Below are positions 23,735 to 34,920 of a stretch of 64,000 bases of DNA, in pieces (the stretch's first letter is position 1; each line of letters begins with the position of its first letter). The stretch spans positions 620,001-684,000 of the forward strand of contig BJKQ01000005.1 of the NCBI GenBank assembly GCA_006538405.1. Direction: 5' to 3'. The notes below the pieces were generated by a model. It worked only from the letters and a program-made list of their open reading frames with translations. It was not told the origin of the DNA and did no database searches. Origin of the DNA: Hansfordia pulvinata (lineage: Eukaryota > Ascomycota > Sordariomycetes > Xylariales). Position numbers and translations under genes: made by a program.

Positions 23735-24601
23735 TTATCCCCCAGACCCCCCACCAAACGCAAAAGTCTCCTCATGCCGCCACCATCCTCGGTCGTACCT
23801 CCACAGGTCGAGCCCCGTGGCCTCGCCCTCGCAGCCCCCGAACTCCTGCGACAGCGCGCCCAGGCACCTCTCCACCTCGCTCTCGCCCGACTTGTTGAGC
23901 ACCGTGTAGTGCGCCGACTCGCCGCTGCCGCCGCCGCCACCACCACCACCGGGACCGCGCCCGCGACGACGCGAGAAGGTGCCAGCCCGGTCCTGGTCGC
24001 TGAGGAACCCGCGCCACCGCCCGCGCAGCTCGTCGGCCACGCGGCGGGCCTCGGCGATCCCGGGGCCGGAGACGGGCAGCGCGACGCCGCCGCCGCCGCC
24101 GCGGCCGGGGCGGCCCAGGCGGAAGGCCTCGGCGCCGGGGGCCGCGGCTATGCGCAGTTGAGGAGGGGGAGGAGGGGGAGAACCGGTTCCGGCTCCGGTT
24201 CCGGCGCCGCCCATCATGTTGGCGACGGAGGAGGCGATGTCGCGCCGGATGGCAGGCAGGCGGGAGCCGGGCAGGGCGCGGAAGAGGGAGACGTGGGCGC
24301 CGACCTTGAGCAGGCGGGGCGGGAACCAGGCGGCGCGCAGGGCGTCCATGGTCCGCTGCATCGCGGGGGTGGTCCGCAGCGTCAGGACGTAGTGCGTCTC
24401 CTCCTCCCCCTCCTCCCCTTCCCCGCCCGCTCCGGCGGTGGTCCGCGGCTTGTGCTCGTCGCGGCGCTGATGTGGGTGGCGGTGGTGGGTTTGGGACGAC
24501 TGCGACTGCGATTGCGACTGCTGCTGCTGTGAATCCGGCTGCCCTTGTCGCAGATGCTGCTGGGCCGGGGCGGCGGACCGGGAGACGGTTGCGACGGGCA
24601 T
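23735..24601 (-). CDS. 2H phosphoesterase (2'-5' RNA ligase / LigT-like family)
   Basis: Intronless, 288 residues when started at ATG 24601; an in-frame ATG at 24652 would add 17 residues with no sign of conservation. Two H-x-[S/T] motifs define the family: HVSLF at residues 103-107 and HYTVLN at 231-236, about 130 residues apart as in the LigT/CPDase fold. Members hydrolyse or form 2'-5' or cyclic phosphodiester bonds in RNA; the substrate here is unknown. The first 70 residues are Gln/Ser/His rich and then Gly/Glu rich, and probably disordered. Gly-rich loops interrupt the core before the second motif. The gene is divergent from the M20 peptidase, with a 750-bp shared upstream region. Confidence 0.8.
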   Translation of the reverse strand: MPVATVSRSAAPAQQHLRQGQPDSQQQQSQSQSQSSQTHHRHPHQRRDEHKPRTTAGAGGEGEEGEEETHYVLTLRTTPAMQRTMDALRAAWFPPRLLKVGAHVSLFRALPGSRLPAIRRDIASSVANMMGGAGTGAGTGSPPPPPPQLRIAAAPGAEAFRLGRPGRGGGGGVALPVSGPGIAEARRVADELRGRWRGFLSDQDRAGTFSRRRGRGPGGGGGGGGSGESAHYTVLNKSGESEVERCLGALSQEFGGCEGEATGLDLWRYDRGWWRHEETFAFGGGSGG

Positions 24602-25352
24602 CTTGTGGCGGGGGCGGGACAGGGGGAGCAGATGGCAGAGATGGGGTCTCATGCTGCTGCTGCTGCTGCTGCGCCGTGGGGGTGAGGAGAGGACATGCTG
24701 GGGTTGTCCTCCCTATTACCCACATGAAGAAGACCTCAAGCAGGGAGACAAGGCGAGGCGGACGGGAAACCAACCTGACAAGCGCGTCATTGCGGTGGAC
24801 AGTTGAAGAGCTAGGGTGGTGTAAGTGACGTCATGATATAGCAGCGCGTTTTGGGGGAGGTTTCAATTTGCACGGCGAGTGGCTCAACTTGGGAATTTCC
24901 CGATTGAGGCGGCAGGGCTCTGTCCCGAGAAGACGGGTTGCCCCTTATATCGTACAAGCAATGTTAGGCACCTTAATCAAGCCCGACAATTGGTGAATGC
25001 TTCGCCGACTCGGGGCCCATCGGACGCGGCACCGGACGAGACATCGGCTGGCCACCCGCGCGCCCCCGCTCTGCTCCGGCCATCGGCGGCCCATCCCAGC
25101 AGTGATTATAATGATAATAATAACTACCTAAAGGTATCATAACTGCGGGCGCGCCCGACCAGCCTTTTGACCCTTCTCCACCACCACCACCACCACCACC
25201 ACCACCGAGTATCCGTACACCCTCGGAGATATCCTTGTCTGGGGAAAACGGGAGGCTTTCTTTTTTTAGCCTCTCTCTCTCTCCTTCTCTCTACCACGCA
25301 CAGGCCCACCCATAGAACAACACAGTGAAGAGGACCCAGGGGATCGGCAACC
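24602..25352. other. Divergent spacer with CCA microsatellite (25178-25206)
   Basis: Upstream region shared by the 2H phosphoesterase (-) and the M20 peptidase (+). It contains an ATAATAATAA patch at about 25110-25120, a (CCA)n run at 25178-25206 and a CTCTCT pyrimidine block just before the M20 start. No gene found. Confidence 0.65.
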
Positions 25353-26636
25353 ATGGCGACCCACCACCACGACCACGACGACGGCGGCGACGACCCCGAG
25401 ACCCGCGGCCTGCACCCGGCGATCGGCCTGCTCAAGACGCTGATGAACATCGAGAGCACCAGCGAGCAGGAGCACGAGATCGGCCTGTTCCTGGAGCGCC
25501 ACCTGGCCGGGCTGGGCTACACGGTCGAGCGCGTGCCCATCGCGCCCGGCTCCCCGCGCTGCAACGTCTACGCGTACCTGGGCGACCGCCGCCGCTGCCG
25601 GCTGCTCGTCACGGCGCACATGGACACGGTGCCCCCGCACATGCCCTTCCGCCTGTCCGCCGACCGCCGCACCGTCCTGGGCCGCGGCGCCTGCGACGAC
25701 TTGGGACCTATGGTCGCCCAGATCTTCGCCGTCGAGGCCCTGCGCCGCGAGCATCCCGGCGCTGTGCGCCCCGAGGGCGGCGACGTCAGCTTCCTGTTCG
25801 TCGTTGGCGAGGAGAAGGGCGGGCCCGGCATGATCGCCGCCAACGACATGGGGCTCACCTGGGACGCGGGCCTGTTTGCCGAGCCCACCGAGGGCAAGCT
25901 GGGCAAGGGCCACAAGGGCAACTTGGTGTTTGAGGTCAAGGCCCGCGGCAAGGCTTGGTGAGTCCGTTGCGCCTCTCTTTTTCTTTCTTTCTTTTTCTTC
26001 CCCCTTCCCTCCAGGCCAAGCTGCCTCCCCCCCCCCCCCCCCCCCCCACCCAAATTGCTTTGCTAACCGGTGGACCGACGGACAAACGAAAAAAACAGCC
26101 ACTCGGGCTACCCGCACCTCGGCACGAGCGCCAACCTGCTGCTGGTGCGCGCGCTCGCGGACCTGGCGGCCGCCGAGTGGCCCGGCTCAGACCTGCTGGG
26201 CCCGTCGACTTTCAACATCGGCACCGTGTCGGGCGGGGCCGCGTACAACATCCTGGCCGCCGAGGCGTCGGCGCTGTGCAGCATCCGGGTGGCGGCGGAC
26301 CTCGAAGGCATCAAGAGGCAGGCCGCCGAGATTGTGGGCGGCGGCGGGCACCACCCGGGGGTCGATATCGAGTTCAGCTTCGGGTACCCCGAGGTGCACC
26401 TGGACTGGGAGGGGCTGGCGGGCAACGCCGGCGCCGGGCTGGCGCACCTCGAGGCCGCCCCGCTGGCGTACGGGACCGACGTGCCGCGGCTCAGGGGGAG
26501 CCAGTGCCACCGCAGGGTGCTCTACGGGCCCGGGTCGATCCTCGTCGCGCACGGCACCGACGAGTGCATCGGCGTCGACGAGCTCGTCGCCAGCATCGAC
26601 GTGTACAAGAAGCTCGCCCTGGAGCTGCTCAAGTGA
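25353..26636 (+). CDS. M20-family metallopeptidase (acetylornithine deacetylase / carboxypeptidase-like)
   Basis: Exons 25353-25957 and 26099-26636, joined in phase 2 (G-K-A-C-H-S-G-Y-P across the join), 380 residues. The metal site of the M20 family is visible: TAHMDTVPP (His89, Asp91), GRGACDDLGPM (Asp115), catalytic Glu153-Glu154 in VVGEEKGGPGM, then an Asp/Glu-region FAEPTE (Glu177), and the C-terminal metal His in ILVAHGTDECIGV. The dimerisation (lid) domain follows the intron. Related fungal enzymes hydrolyse N-acyl amino acids or dipeptides; the substrate is not predictable. There is no signal peptide, and the N-terminus is His/Asp-rich (MATHHHDHDD), so a cytosolic enzyme is likely. 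The 141-nt intron contains a C21 homopolymer (26027-26047). Confidence 0.88.
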
Positions 26637-29600
26637 GCTCAGGGGCCGGCTGTATACCTACATACACTGAGACTCTGAGTGAGTCCACTTGCTTGCGTAG
26701 TAAGCGCAGAGAGAGGCTGATCGCGCAGAGAGACGACGGCCCAACGAGCAAGCGTCTTTACGTACACAAGAGACGTCTCCTCTCGGGTTATCATGTGGCC
26801 CGCGACTACTCTCGCTACCATATCCGCTCGACTGCCACAAGCCGACACACGTTTGAGACGACTGGCCTGATCGCCCGATCGGGAGCCTTATGAGACTGGT
26901 CCACTTACCAGAGGTGGCAGAGCTCTTGCTTTCAGTTGCTCATCCATTTCAAATGTCGGTACCATTGACCTACATATATGTACCTAATGTACATGACTGT
27001 CGATTGATCCATGACAGTCAAGGGATATCGTAGAAACGAGGCACAGCACCATGCATCTATGGGGTTTCCAATCGAAATCCCGAGCCAATTCCGGAAAAAA
27101 ACGCTGAGGAACAGATCCTGGCAAAAAAGAGAAAGTAGAAGAAAAAGGAAGATCGGGATCTCCGCAACGACGTCTCAACTCTCGATATTTCTCCAGGTCA
27201 TATTACCCAGCGCCCTCCGAACGTACCCCAAGTCTCACCTGGCCCATCCATGGGCTCTGTAAAGCGGGCAGAAAGCCTGGAGGCGGGAAGTTGGTAGCGG
27301 CGCGGCTATCGAACCACTTATTAGCTAGTGTACGACTCGACGACCGGGATCAGTCGTACCCTTGCGCGCGTGTTTCGTACACTACGCGGGCTGGGAGTTC
27401 TGTCATGTTTTTCTATTTTTTTTTTTTCACGTTTTTCTGTAAACGTGGCTGCCTGGTGCCTCCCATCTCACTGGTCGCTTTCTTGGCCCGGAAACTATGA
27501 GAAAGCGGGATAGGTACGTTGCGCATCCCAAGGGTCACGCCGTCGTTGGAAGATTTCTCGTCAGATTTCGTCGAGATAAGATGCCGACCCCAAGGGGAAC
27601 CGCATCCTCCCCTGGCATGGTGTTCGTATGTTACGAGTTCTGTAAGGCGCCAGTGGCGAGCGTTCGGCTTCTACGAGTACGCGTAGTATTGCTCTGAGAC
27701 AGGGGTGAAAGGACCGATGCGGACCCGCGTTTGCTAAGGCGGTCGCCGCGCCGTGTGGATCTGGATCCCGTCAGCCCTGCAAGTTGCAACCGGGCAGACA
27801 AGAGCAGATCCATAGTCTGTCTGATCTACTCGTACTTCGGATGGATTCTGCTCAAGTCGTAAAGTACGAATGCCCTTGACTAACTTAGCACGGGGGTGGG
27901 ATCGATCTAGTTAGACAGGGGTTCGTTGGTTGGTCGACTTCCAACTGCCGACTCCCAAACCCGCATCTACCTTACGAGTACTACCGGCGCCGGCCCACGA
28001 GTGAGTTGAGTTGAGGGCGATGACTGGAAGCACGTGGATGTGATCCTGGAACAAGCACACGTCCGCGGTCCCCCGGGCGTACGAGTATCTCGCAACTCCC
28101 ATCGGCGACCCAAATACACCCGAGCAGGGCGCTCGCAGCTTCCATCGACGACGCCGGGTGGGTGGCGCCGTGGCGGGAGATCTTGGGCTGTTTCCGAGCT
28201 CTCTCTCCATCCTTTTGCGGTCTCCGGATACCAGCACCAGCGTATGTAGCCCGAGAGCGGAGAACCAAACAGCATTCCAATCGCCCCTTCCCCCCGTCGC
28301 CACCCACCACGCAGCCTGCTTCCCCGAACCAGAACACGATGATGGTGGGGGAGGGGAGGTTAGTAATGGCGAATCAATGGAGGGATACGAGCGCCAGGCT
28401 GCATAGAGTTGAATACGTGCTATAAAGGTCGACTAGTGGAAGCGCCAGAGCGAAAAAAAAAAAAAAAAGGAAAAAAGAGCCTCGCCCCTTCACGCGGCGT
28501 CGTCGATTGAGAAGGAGTGGGGAGGAGGAGCCTCGACCTTCGAGCACCGTACACTTACCTCTTGAGAAGTAAACCCTTGACGCCACTCTTTAAATGAGCA
28601 GCATTGAAAGTTGTTGTGTTAGCTTGTTGTGTAATAAGTAAATGCGCGCTTCTTACTCAACAGAGGTAGCACGGAGACGATGATGTAGAAACTGACACTT
28701 GAGGCTGATCTTTATTTTTGATTTCTTCTCGTTAACTACTTCGTTCATCTTTTCTTTTGTTTTTCTTTACTTGTTGACTACTTGATTGCAATTTGCCATC
28801 GTGAACGTAAATGACTTGTCGTATAACTTGCATCGAGGACGAGTAGCATTCAAGACGAGTGGGATTAGGGATGAGTGGTATAGGGGACGAGTGGGATTAG
28901 GGACGAGTGGTATCGGGGAGGAGTAGTAATCAGGATGAGTGGCACCCGGGACGAGCGATACCAAGTGACAAGGATATATTATCGGGGACCAGAGCCCCCA
29001 ACGGAATCGGGGACGAGTGGCACCGGACGAACGAATAGTGTCGGGGACCACTAGCATCGGGGACGAGTGGCACCGGGGACGATGCAGTCTTCTGGGCACA
29101 ATTCCATACAGCCATCCTCGGTAACCTGTCCCTTCACCTTGCGTCGCATCGGGATGATGCAATCGAGGGAATAAGCCGGCCCGGAGAGGCCTGTGCAAGT
29201 TGGCAACGACCGCGATTGTCTCTCTCTTTTTCTTTCTAGAAGAATCAATCAAATGCTCTATATTTTGCCGTGGGGGAATCCCGAAACCAAGACCCGCACC
29301 CCGGCACGCCGCCGCACCACCGGGCCTATATTGTATCCGAACCTGGGCCTCGGGTGGCAAAGAGGGCAGCTTTTATCGTGCGTGAGTTCGGCGTCCCCTT
29401 CTCTTGCCCCGCGGACCAACGCCTCGGGATTGTGGCGTGTCAAGGCGAGCGAGCCCCCCATGGTGAGGCGAGGGCAAGGAAAGGCGAGCCTCCATGCTGC
29501 AGCCGGTAGCCGGTAGCCGGGAGGTGGAGGTGAAGACTCAATAGTCAAGACCAAAACTCACCACAGGTTACACCAGTTGTAAAGCAGCATAAAAGAGAGG

Positions 29601-29833
29601 CAAGCTCCCATTCATCACAACCTCTTTTTTTTTTATATTCCCATCTCGTCATCTCAGCCAGCTTCTTCAGCTTCAGAAGAAGAGAAGAGAAAAGGAGAAA
29701 GGCTGAAAAGGCCCCTGAGAATTGTCAGCTACCCCGGACTACCCCCTTTTCTTCGAGTACCTACCATCAAGTACACCCGCACCAGAGCCACTCAATACTC
29801 ATCCCCCGCCAACTCCCCAACCTCGCGAGAGCC
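26637..29833. other. 3.2 kb gene-free stretch with minisatellite and an AT-richer segment
   Basis: No supportable gene. 28440-28860 is visibly richer in A/T than its surroundings. It is followed by a 16-bp minisatellite listed separately. A G-rich ATGG / GGTAGCC patch (29500-29530) and poly-T (29623-29634) lie close to the next gene. The minus-strand open frame through the minisatellite (28767-29360) is a consequence of the repeat, not evidence of a gene. Confidence 0.6.
28838..29094. repeat. Degenerate 16-bp minisatellite, consensus GACGAGTGGYAYYRGG
   Basis: Eight head-to-tail units at exact 16-bp spacing from 28838 to about 28965, followed by several degenerate units with irregular spacing to about 29094. 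Units vary at the YAYYRGG part while GACGAGTGG/GATGAGTGG is held. The period is not a multiple of three, so it does not encode a regular peptide repeat. Confidence 0.85.
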
Positions 29834-31568
29834 ATGGCCGTCCTCAAGACCGCCCTGGCCGCGCTGCAGCTGGCAGTCGCCCTGGCGCCGGTGTCGGTAT
29901 CGGCCGGACTCCTCGGCAACAACAGGGAGGCGTACGACTTCGAGCCCTGGAAGTACCAGGACGAGGACCGCAACGTCGTCGTCAACGTCGACATCCCCGA
30001 CGCGGACAACTTCCCCTCCATCCTGTACGGCCTGCTGGTCAACAGCGACGGCGTCGACAGCGAGACCCTCACCCCGAAGGCCGACTTCAACCCGGGGAAC
30101 AAGGGCCGCATCAGCGGCAAGGGCAAGGTGGCCATCGTGCTGACGGGCCGGCCCATCGACTGGCGCTGGACACACATGAAGAAGGAGATGATGGTGGTGC
30201 CATCCTTCCAGGCCATCGGCAAGGCGCTGGTCCAGCCGGCGACGGAGAAGATCGAGCAGGCCCCGCTGGCCGAGAAGGCCAGTGTCAAGCCCGCGTGGTA
30301 CCAGATCCCGGTGGCCCCGGCCTACGTGGTCGCGCGCCGACGACGAAGGCGCTCCGGGAGGCCGTGCTGGCGGCGAAAGAGATACCGCAGAAGGTCAAGA
30401 ACTGGTACCTCGACGGCGAAAAGTCCGAGCCCGAGGACGAGAGGCTGTACCTCAAGATGAGCAAGGTGCGGCTGATCCAGTACCTTAACAAGTACGGCGT
30501 CTCCCCCGACCGCTACGTGATCCTCACCAAGAACTTCCGCGAGAACGGCCAGGTCGGCAAGACCCTGACCCCGCAGGTCATGCCCGGCCTGTCCGCCGCC
30601 ATCCATAACCACGACTGGAGGTTCGATGTCGACAGCGCCGCCATCAGGAAGTGCGATGAGGTAGAGCCCAACACGCCGATCAGCGAGGAGCGCGCCGAGT
30701 GCTTCCGCAAGGCCCTGGGCGAGTGGGTCGAGGCGAACGGAAAGGGCCTCCTGGACGAGGAGCAGAGCGAGGTCACGCCCGCGCGCATGGCCGAGCAGCT
30801 GGAGAAGTTCTTCGGCAACGGCAACAAGGCGTGGAACTGGTTTATCGGCATCACCATGACGGCGCTCAAGGAGCACATGGAGCAGAAGCCGGGCCACAAC
30901 TTCCGCGCCGTGGCCATGATCCAGGCCTTCAGCCTCAAGATCAACATGTTCAAGGTGCAGTGGAACCACCTGGTCGACCCCGACTCCTCGTGGTGGGTCA
31001 TGAAGAAGGCCATGGAGTGCGACTTGGAGCTGGTGATGCTGCCCACCGACATTGCCAAGAACAGCCCCCTGTCCCTTTACCTCAAGGGCAAGCCCGATCC
31101 CGCCATGGCAAAGTACGGCGGCAACATCAATGCCGACGTCTTGGAGCATGAAAGCCCCTCGTATGATATCCTGGAGAGGTTCACCAGAGAAGACCCCAAC
31201 CTGTCCGCCGTTTCCGTCTTCGACCTCCACGCCATCATCGCCGCCTACCGGCCCAACCTCTACCCCCGATGATGACCGTCGAAGCCGGCGAGGATCCTTC
31301 CCAGACCTGGTACCTGGAGTTCGAGGGTAAGCAAAGCACTGTGAACTGGGTCACGATGACCAAGGCCAAGTCGACCAAGAGCAAGCTGGTCGCCATCGGC
31401 TACAGCGACTTCTATGACGGCGGATCGACCAACGACGCCAGGGTCGACCACTTCAACAAGGTCCTGAGCAGATACAAGCCCAAAGTGGAGAAGTACATGG
31501 AAGCGGTCTTCAGCAAGCCCGATTTCCCTTTTACACGCACGGTCAGCAAGCTTCTCGGGATTGCGTAG
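29834..31568 (+). CDS. Secreted nucleoside-hydrolase-like protein (two apparent one-base frame breaks)
   Basis: Starts MAVLKTALAALQLAVALAPV with a signal peptide ending near residue 24. The layout suggests a divergent inosine-uridine nucleoside hydrolase: an N-terminal acidic strand (VVVNVDIPDADNFPSILYG) resembling the DxDxxxDD calcium/ribose loop, a late strand (CDLELVMLPTDIAKNS) like LVPLDVT, and FDLHAIIAAYRPNLYP like the HDPLA motif. The catalytic Asp pattern is imperfect, so activity is uncertain and the family call is tentative. The frame breaks near 30330 (GCGCGCCGACG) and at 31270 (TACCCCCGATGATG, where a stop interrupts), and continues to 31568. Adding one C at each site gives one 578-residue protein with no stops. 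No intron fits either break. Confidence 0.55.
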
Positions 31569-32539
31569 AGAAAAAAAAAGGAAAACGGAACAGAAATGTC
31601 AAGTTAAAGGCTGGGCAGCTACAGCTGACAGGTTTAACTTTTTATTACCGTTCACACCGCATGCTTCGGCTTACCACTTGCTTAGAAGCATCCTATATAG
31701 ACACATAGACATCAGCAGAGATGCATAAGCAGGCATGATCGATCCAGATTCAATACAACAACGTTCACATGCACATACACGCAGACACAGCCCGAGAGAG
31801 AAAGACCCCTCCCTGACTGGCTTGGGGAACCTCTTGTGTCCCACGTGTGCTGACTTCAGACGCAAACTTGCTCAACACGCCTTGCCAGGATGGGTGCTTC
31901 ATGTCCGATGCCAAGGAGGCTGATGAGATGAACATGGGTGTGACACCACGCTGCGGGCCGTCTCTGGAACAGCACTGCCTAAAACGAAAGCAGCCCACTA
32001 TCGTCCGTGGGTGGTGAAGATGCCAAGGCCTGGACACCCCTTCTCTCTCCGCTGACGTAGAGAATGAGCAGCAGGTGGCTGAGCAGAGTCGGGCCCACGG
32101 GGTAGCCGGGGAAGAAGCGCATGTACACGTCGGACTCTGCGACCTTGTGGACTGGCGTGGCTCGGCTGCGGTGGTGCTGTCGGCGGCGGGCGAGATGCCG
32201 TGTGGGTCGTCGGCGGGAAACTTGCTCAAAGCCACGCACATGGGACATTAACCAGCCTGGGTGCCTGGGCACAGCGAACGAACTGCTGCTACCTGCCATC
32301 ACCGTCAGTGTCATCAGGGTGATGGTAGTGTGGTTCGCCGTCGCCTATAACCGCACCCTGCGATCGGACTTGATAAGGCTCCCGTGCTACGCCTTACTCA
32401 CCTGAACCGCCGACGCCGAGTATATCACCAGCCACCCATTCGCAACCTGACGTCGACGACGTCGATCCGTCAACACGTATCACAGCCCGCCCTTTCGGCA
32501 CCGCTGTCTATTTCACCTAGAACGACATACCCTCACACA
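31569..32539. other. Spacer upstream of the copper transporter
   Basis: No gene recognised. It should contain the 3'UTR of the preceding gene and the copper-transporter promoter. I did not see a convincing copper-regulator (Mac1/Cuf1-like) box. Confidence 0.55.
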
Positions 32540-33250
32540 ATGGACGATATGACCTCAACGGGCGAGGCCCACAATATGGGCGAGGGCAGCGGGAGCGGCG
32601 GCATGAGCATGGGGCCCGACATGGGCGACGGGACCTCACCGGACGACACCATGTCCATGGTCATGACCTTCTTCACGTCTGACTCGACTTCGCTCTTCAC
32701 CAAAGGCTGGACGCCCACCACGCCGTGGGCCTATGCCGGCACGTGCGCCTTCCTGGTCTTGCTCGCAGCCGCCATGCGCGCAGTTGTTGTACTTCGGGCC
32801 GTGTGCGAAGAGACGGTGTGGAGCGCCCAAGACGACGACCGCGTCCGGGGAGACAACGACCTCCTTCTGACCGACAGCGATACTGAAGCTGCGGGGGACA
32901 TCAAGAGCATGGCCGGCGGCGGCGACCCCCCCTACAGCAACTACACGCCAGCACAGCGCATGCGACAGATCGCGAGGAGCAGACTTTCGCGCTGGAGGTT
33001 CTGGACCAGCCTTTCCCGGGCCTGCATCGAACTGACGTTGGCGGCTATCGGATATCTCCTGTAAGTGTGCCTATACGGAACGGTGGCACTGTACAGCGCT
33101 GACCCGTCGTGCCTTTTCTCCAGCATGCTCGCAGTCATGACGATGAACGTGGGTTACTTCTTGTCTGTTTTGGCGGGGCTGTTCCTCGGTACGTTTGCGT
33201 TGGGTGACTTGGCAATCAGCGACCCAAAGAACGAAAGCAGCCATTGTTAA
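32540..33250 (+). CDS. Ctr-family copper transporter
   Basis: Exons 32540-33060 and 33124-33250, joined in phase 2 by a 63-nt intron (GTAAGT...CTCCAG); 215 residues. The N-terminus is short and Met/Gly rich (GMSMGPDMG, DDTMSMVM), as in Ctr copper-binding ectodomains. Three membrane helices follow: one after GWTPTTPWAYAGT, and two after the acidic loop. TM2 carries the M-x3-M filter (MLAVM) and TM3 the G-x3-G packing motif (GLFLG), the defining residues of the trimeric Cu(I) channel. The cytosolic loop is acidic. Whether it sits in the plasma membrane or vacuole (Ctr2-like) cannot be told. The start at 32540 gives the Met-rich ectodomain; the open frame upstream to 32384 lacks similarity. Confidence 0.9.
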
Positions 33251-34920
33251 GGTGGAGATCGGAGGAGCGTGAGAAGAGGAACGGCGCGACGCGCGTGTGT
33301 GCCGCAGAGTAACGATTCGGACGACAGCGACGGGAATCAGGCGAGGATACTGGACTTTGTAACGGCACCTTTAGTTTTTTTTTTTTTTTCGGGATTGTTA
33401 AACCTTTGAACCCACGCCAGTTCTCAACGCCTGTGCCCCGGTGGTGGGCAGCAACCGTGGAGCGCCTCAATGTCGTCGTACTCACGATCTGTGTGGGGCC
33501 CACAAGAACAACCCCGCCAGACGCCGCCCGCACTTTGCATCTGACCAGACTGGGACAGTCAGAACGGGAAAGCGCAGCAGGTCGCGGGTCGCGGCATGGG
33601 GAACACGCAGTTACGTGCGAACGGATGTCTTGCCCACTGTTGCTCCTGGATCCGGGCGGAGCCGTGCTAGGGTTTTGACGGCGAAGGTGGGAGCCCACAG
33701 CGGTGGGCGAAGGCAAATGGAAGAGACGGAAGCCAGCACGTCCTCCACGGCGCATGACTTGCATGGGCACAACGCGACAGGGAGATATCTTGGCGATGAA
33801 AGAGAGGGGAGCGGGGAGAGGTCATGTAGGACGACGTCCGTCTGACCGGCGTCAGGTCATAGGCGAGTGTGAAGCGTGACGAGCCAATGGGTGAAGACAG
33901 GACGAGGACGAGGATCGGGGTGCCAGAGACAGCGTCGAGTTGACCGTGAAGCAGAGAGCACTGGTAGGCGCCGCGGGCGCAGCCAATGGATAAGCTGCCG
34001 ATGGTAACGAGATATGGCGGCTTATCGGGTGTGCAAGGTGTGTCAAGTGCGTGTGTGGGGGGGGGGGGGCGAGGAGGGAAGGAACGAGGGGGAGGGGTAC
34101 TCCGTACCTACCGTACCTACCGTAAAGATCAGAGCGGCGGCGAGGCAGGCACGAGCCTCGTTGAATACAAGACACGTACAAGAGGAGAGTCCCGTCCAGT
34201 CGATCAAGAACCGGGAAATACGAAATACAACCTGGTACAAATACTCGCACCTGACCTGCTGGCTGCTTAGGACAAAACATCACCTGGTGGGCGATTCTAC
34301 TGCCAGTACCCGACGTCCATCACGAAAGAGCGAAAGCCCGGATTGCGAACAGGCGCAAAGACAGCGTATATCACGTTAGGTCGTAATTGGTCTGGTAGGT
34401 TGCAGCATGGAACAGCCGGGCATTTCCGTTGGTAACCTATCCGTACATGTAGTGGTCGCATGGATGCTGCCGTCTCCATCCACCCATCCATCATCGCCCT
34501 GATCCGGCCCCATCCAGCTGCTAACCCACCTGATCATAGCCCCCGGCCTTGTTTACCCCCATGCACTTCCAGTCGGCAAGCAACAGATCCTGACTGGGCA
34601 GCCATAACCATCATCTCTTTGTTGTTGGTGCCTCTTTTGCCTGCCCTCTTCCGTCCGCTCTGTCGTCGCAAGTCCCGCCTCGTCACACCAACACTCGCTG
34701 CTCCTCGTCTGCCCGCCGCCTGCCCCTCGTCTGCCCGCCGCCTGCCCCTCGTTTGTCCGCCCTCGCCATTGCCCCTCGATCCGGCCTGCCCCCCGCCTCA
34801 CGATAGCCAGCCGCAAATTCTAATAAATCCCTTGCCTGCCTCCCCTCCACCATCTGCTCAGGCGCCAACTCGCTCAAGTCCAAAGCCGATCTGGTTCCCC
34901 GCGCGACGACAGCTCTCACC
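33251..34920. other. Gene-free spacer with G13 tract (34057-34069)
   Basis: No convincing gene. A poly-T (33372-33389) follows the copper-transporter end, a G homopolymer lies at 34057-34069, and GTACCTACCGTACCTACC lies near 34100. The 300 bp before 34921 is pyrimidine-rich leader with TGCCCCTCGTCTGCCCGCC repeated twice (34713-34755). Confidence 0.6.

Noticed and set aside
27290..27380. tRNA-like B-box (GGTTCGATAGC, minus strand) and similar sites near 4798 and 54257
   Set aside because: The flanking T-stem does not pair and no A-box or acceptor stem could be found, so no tRNA gene is called.
28767..29360. 197-codon minus-strand ORF with repeated VPDATRP-like peptides
   Set aside because: The underlying DNA repeat is 16 bp, not a multiple of three, and there is no start context or homology; better explained as a minisatellite.
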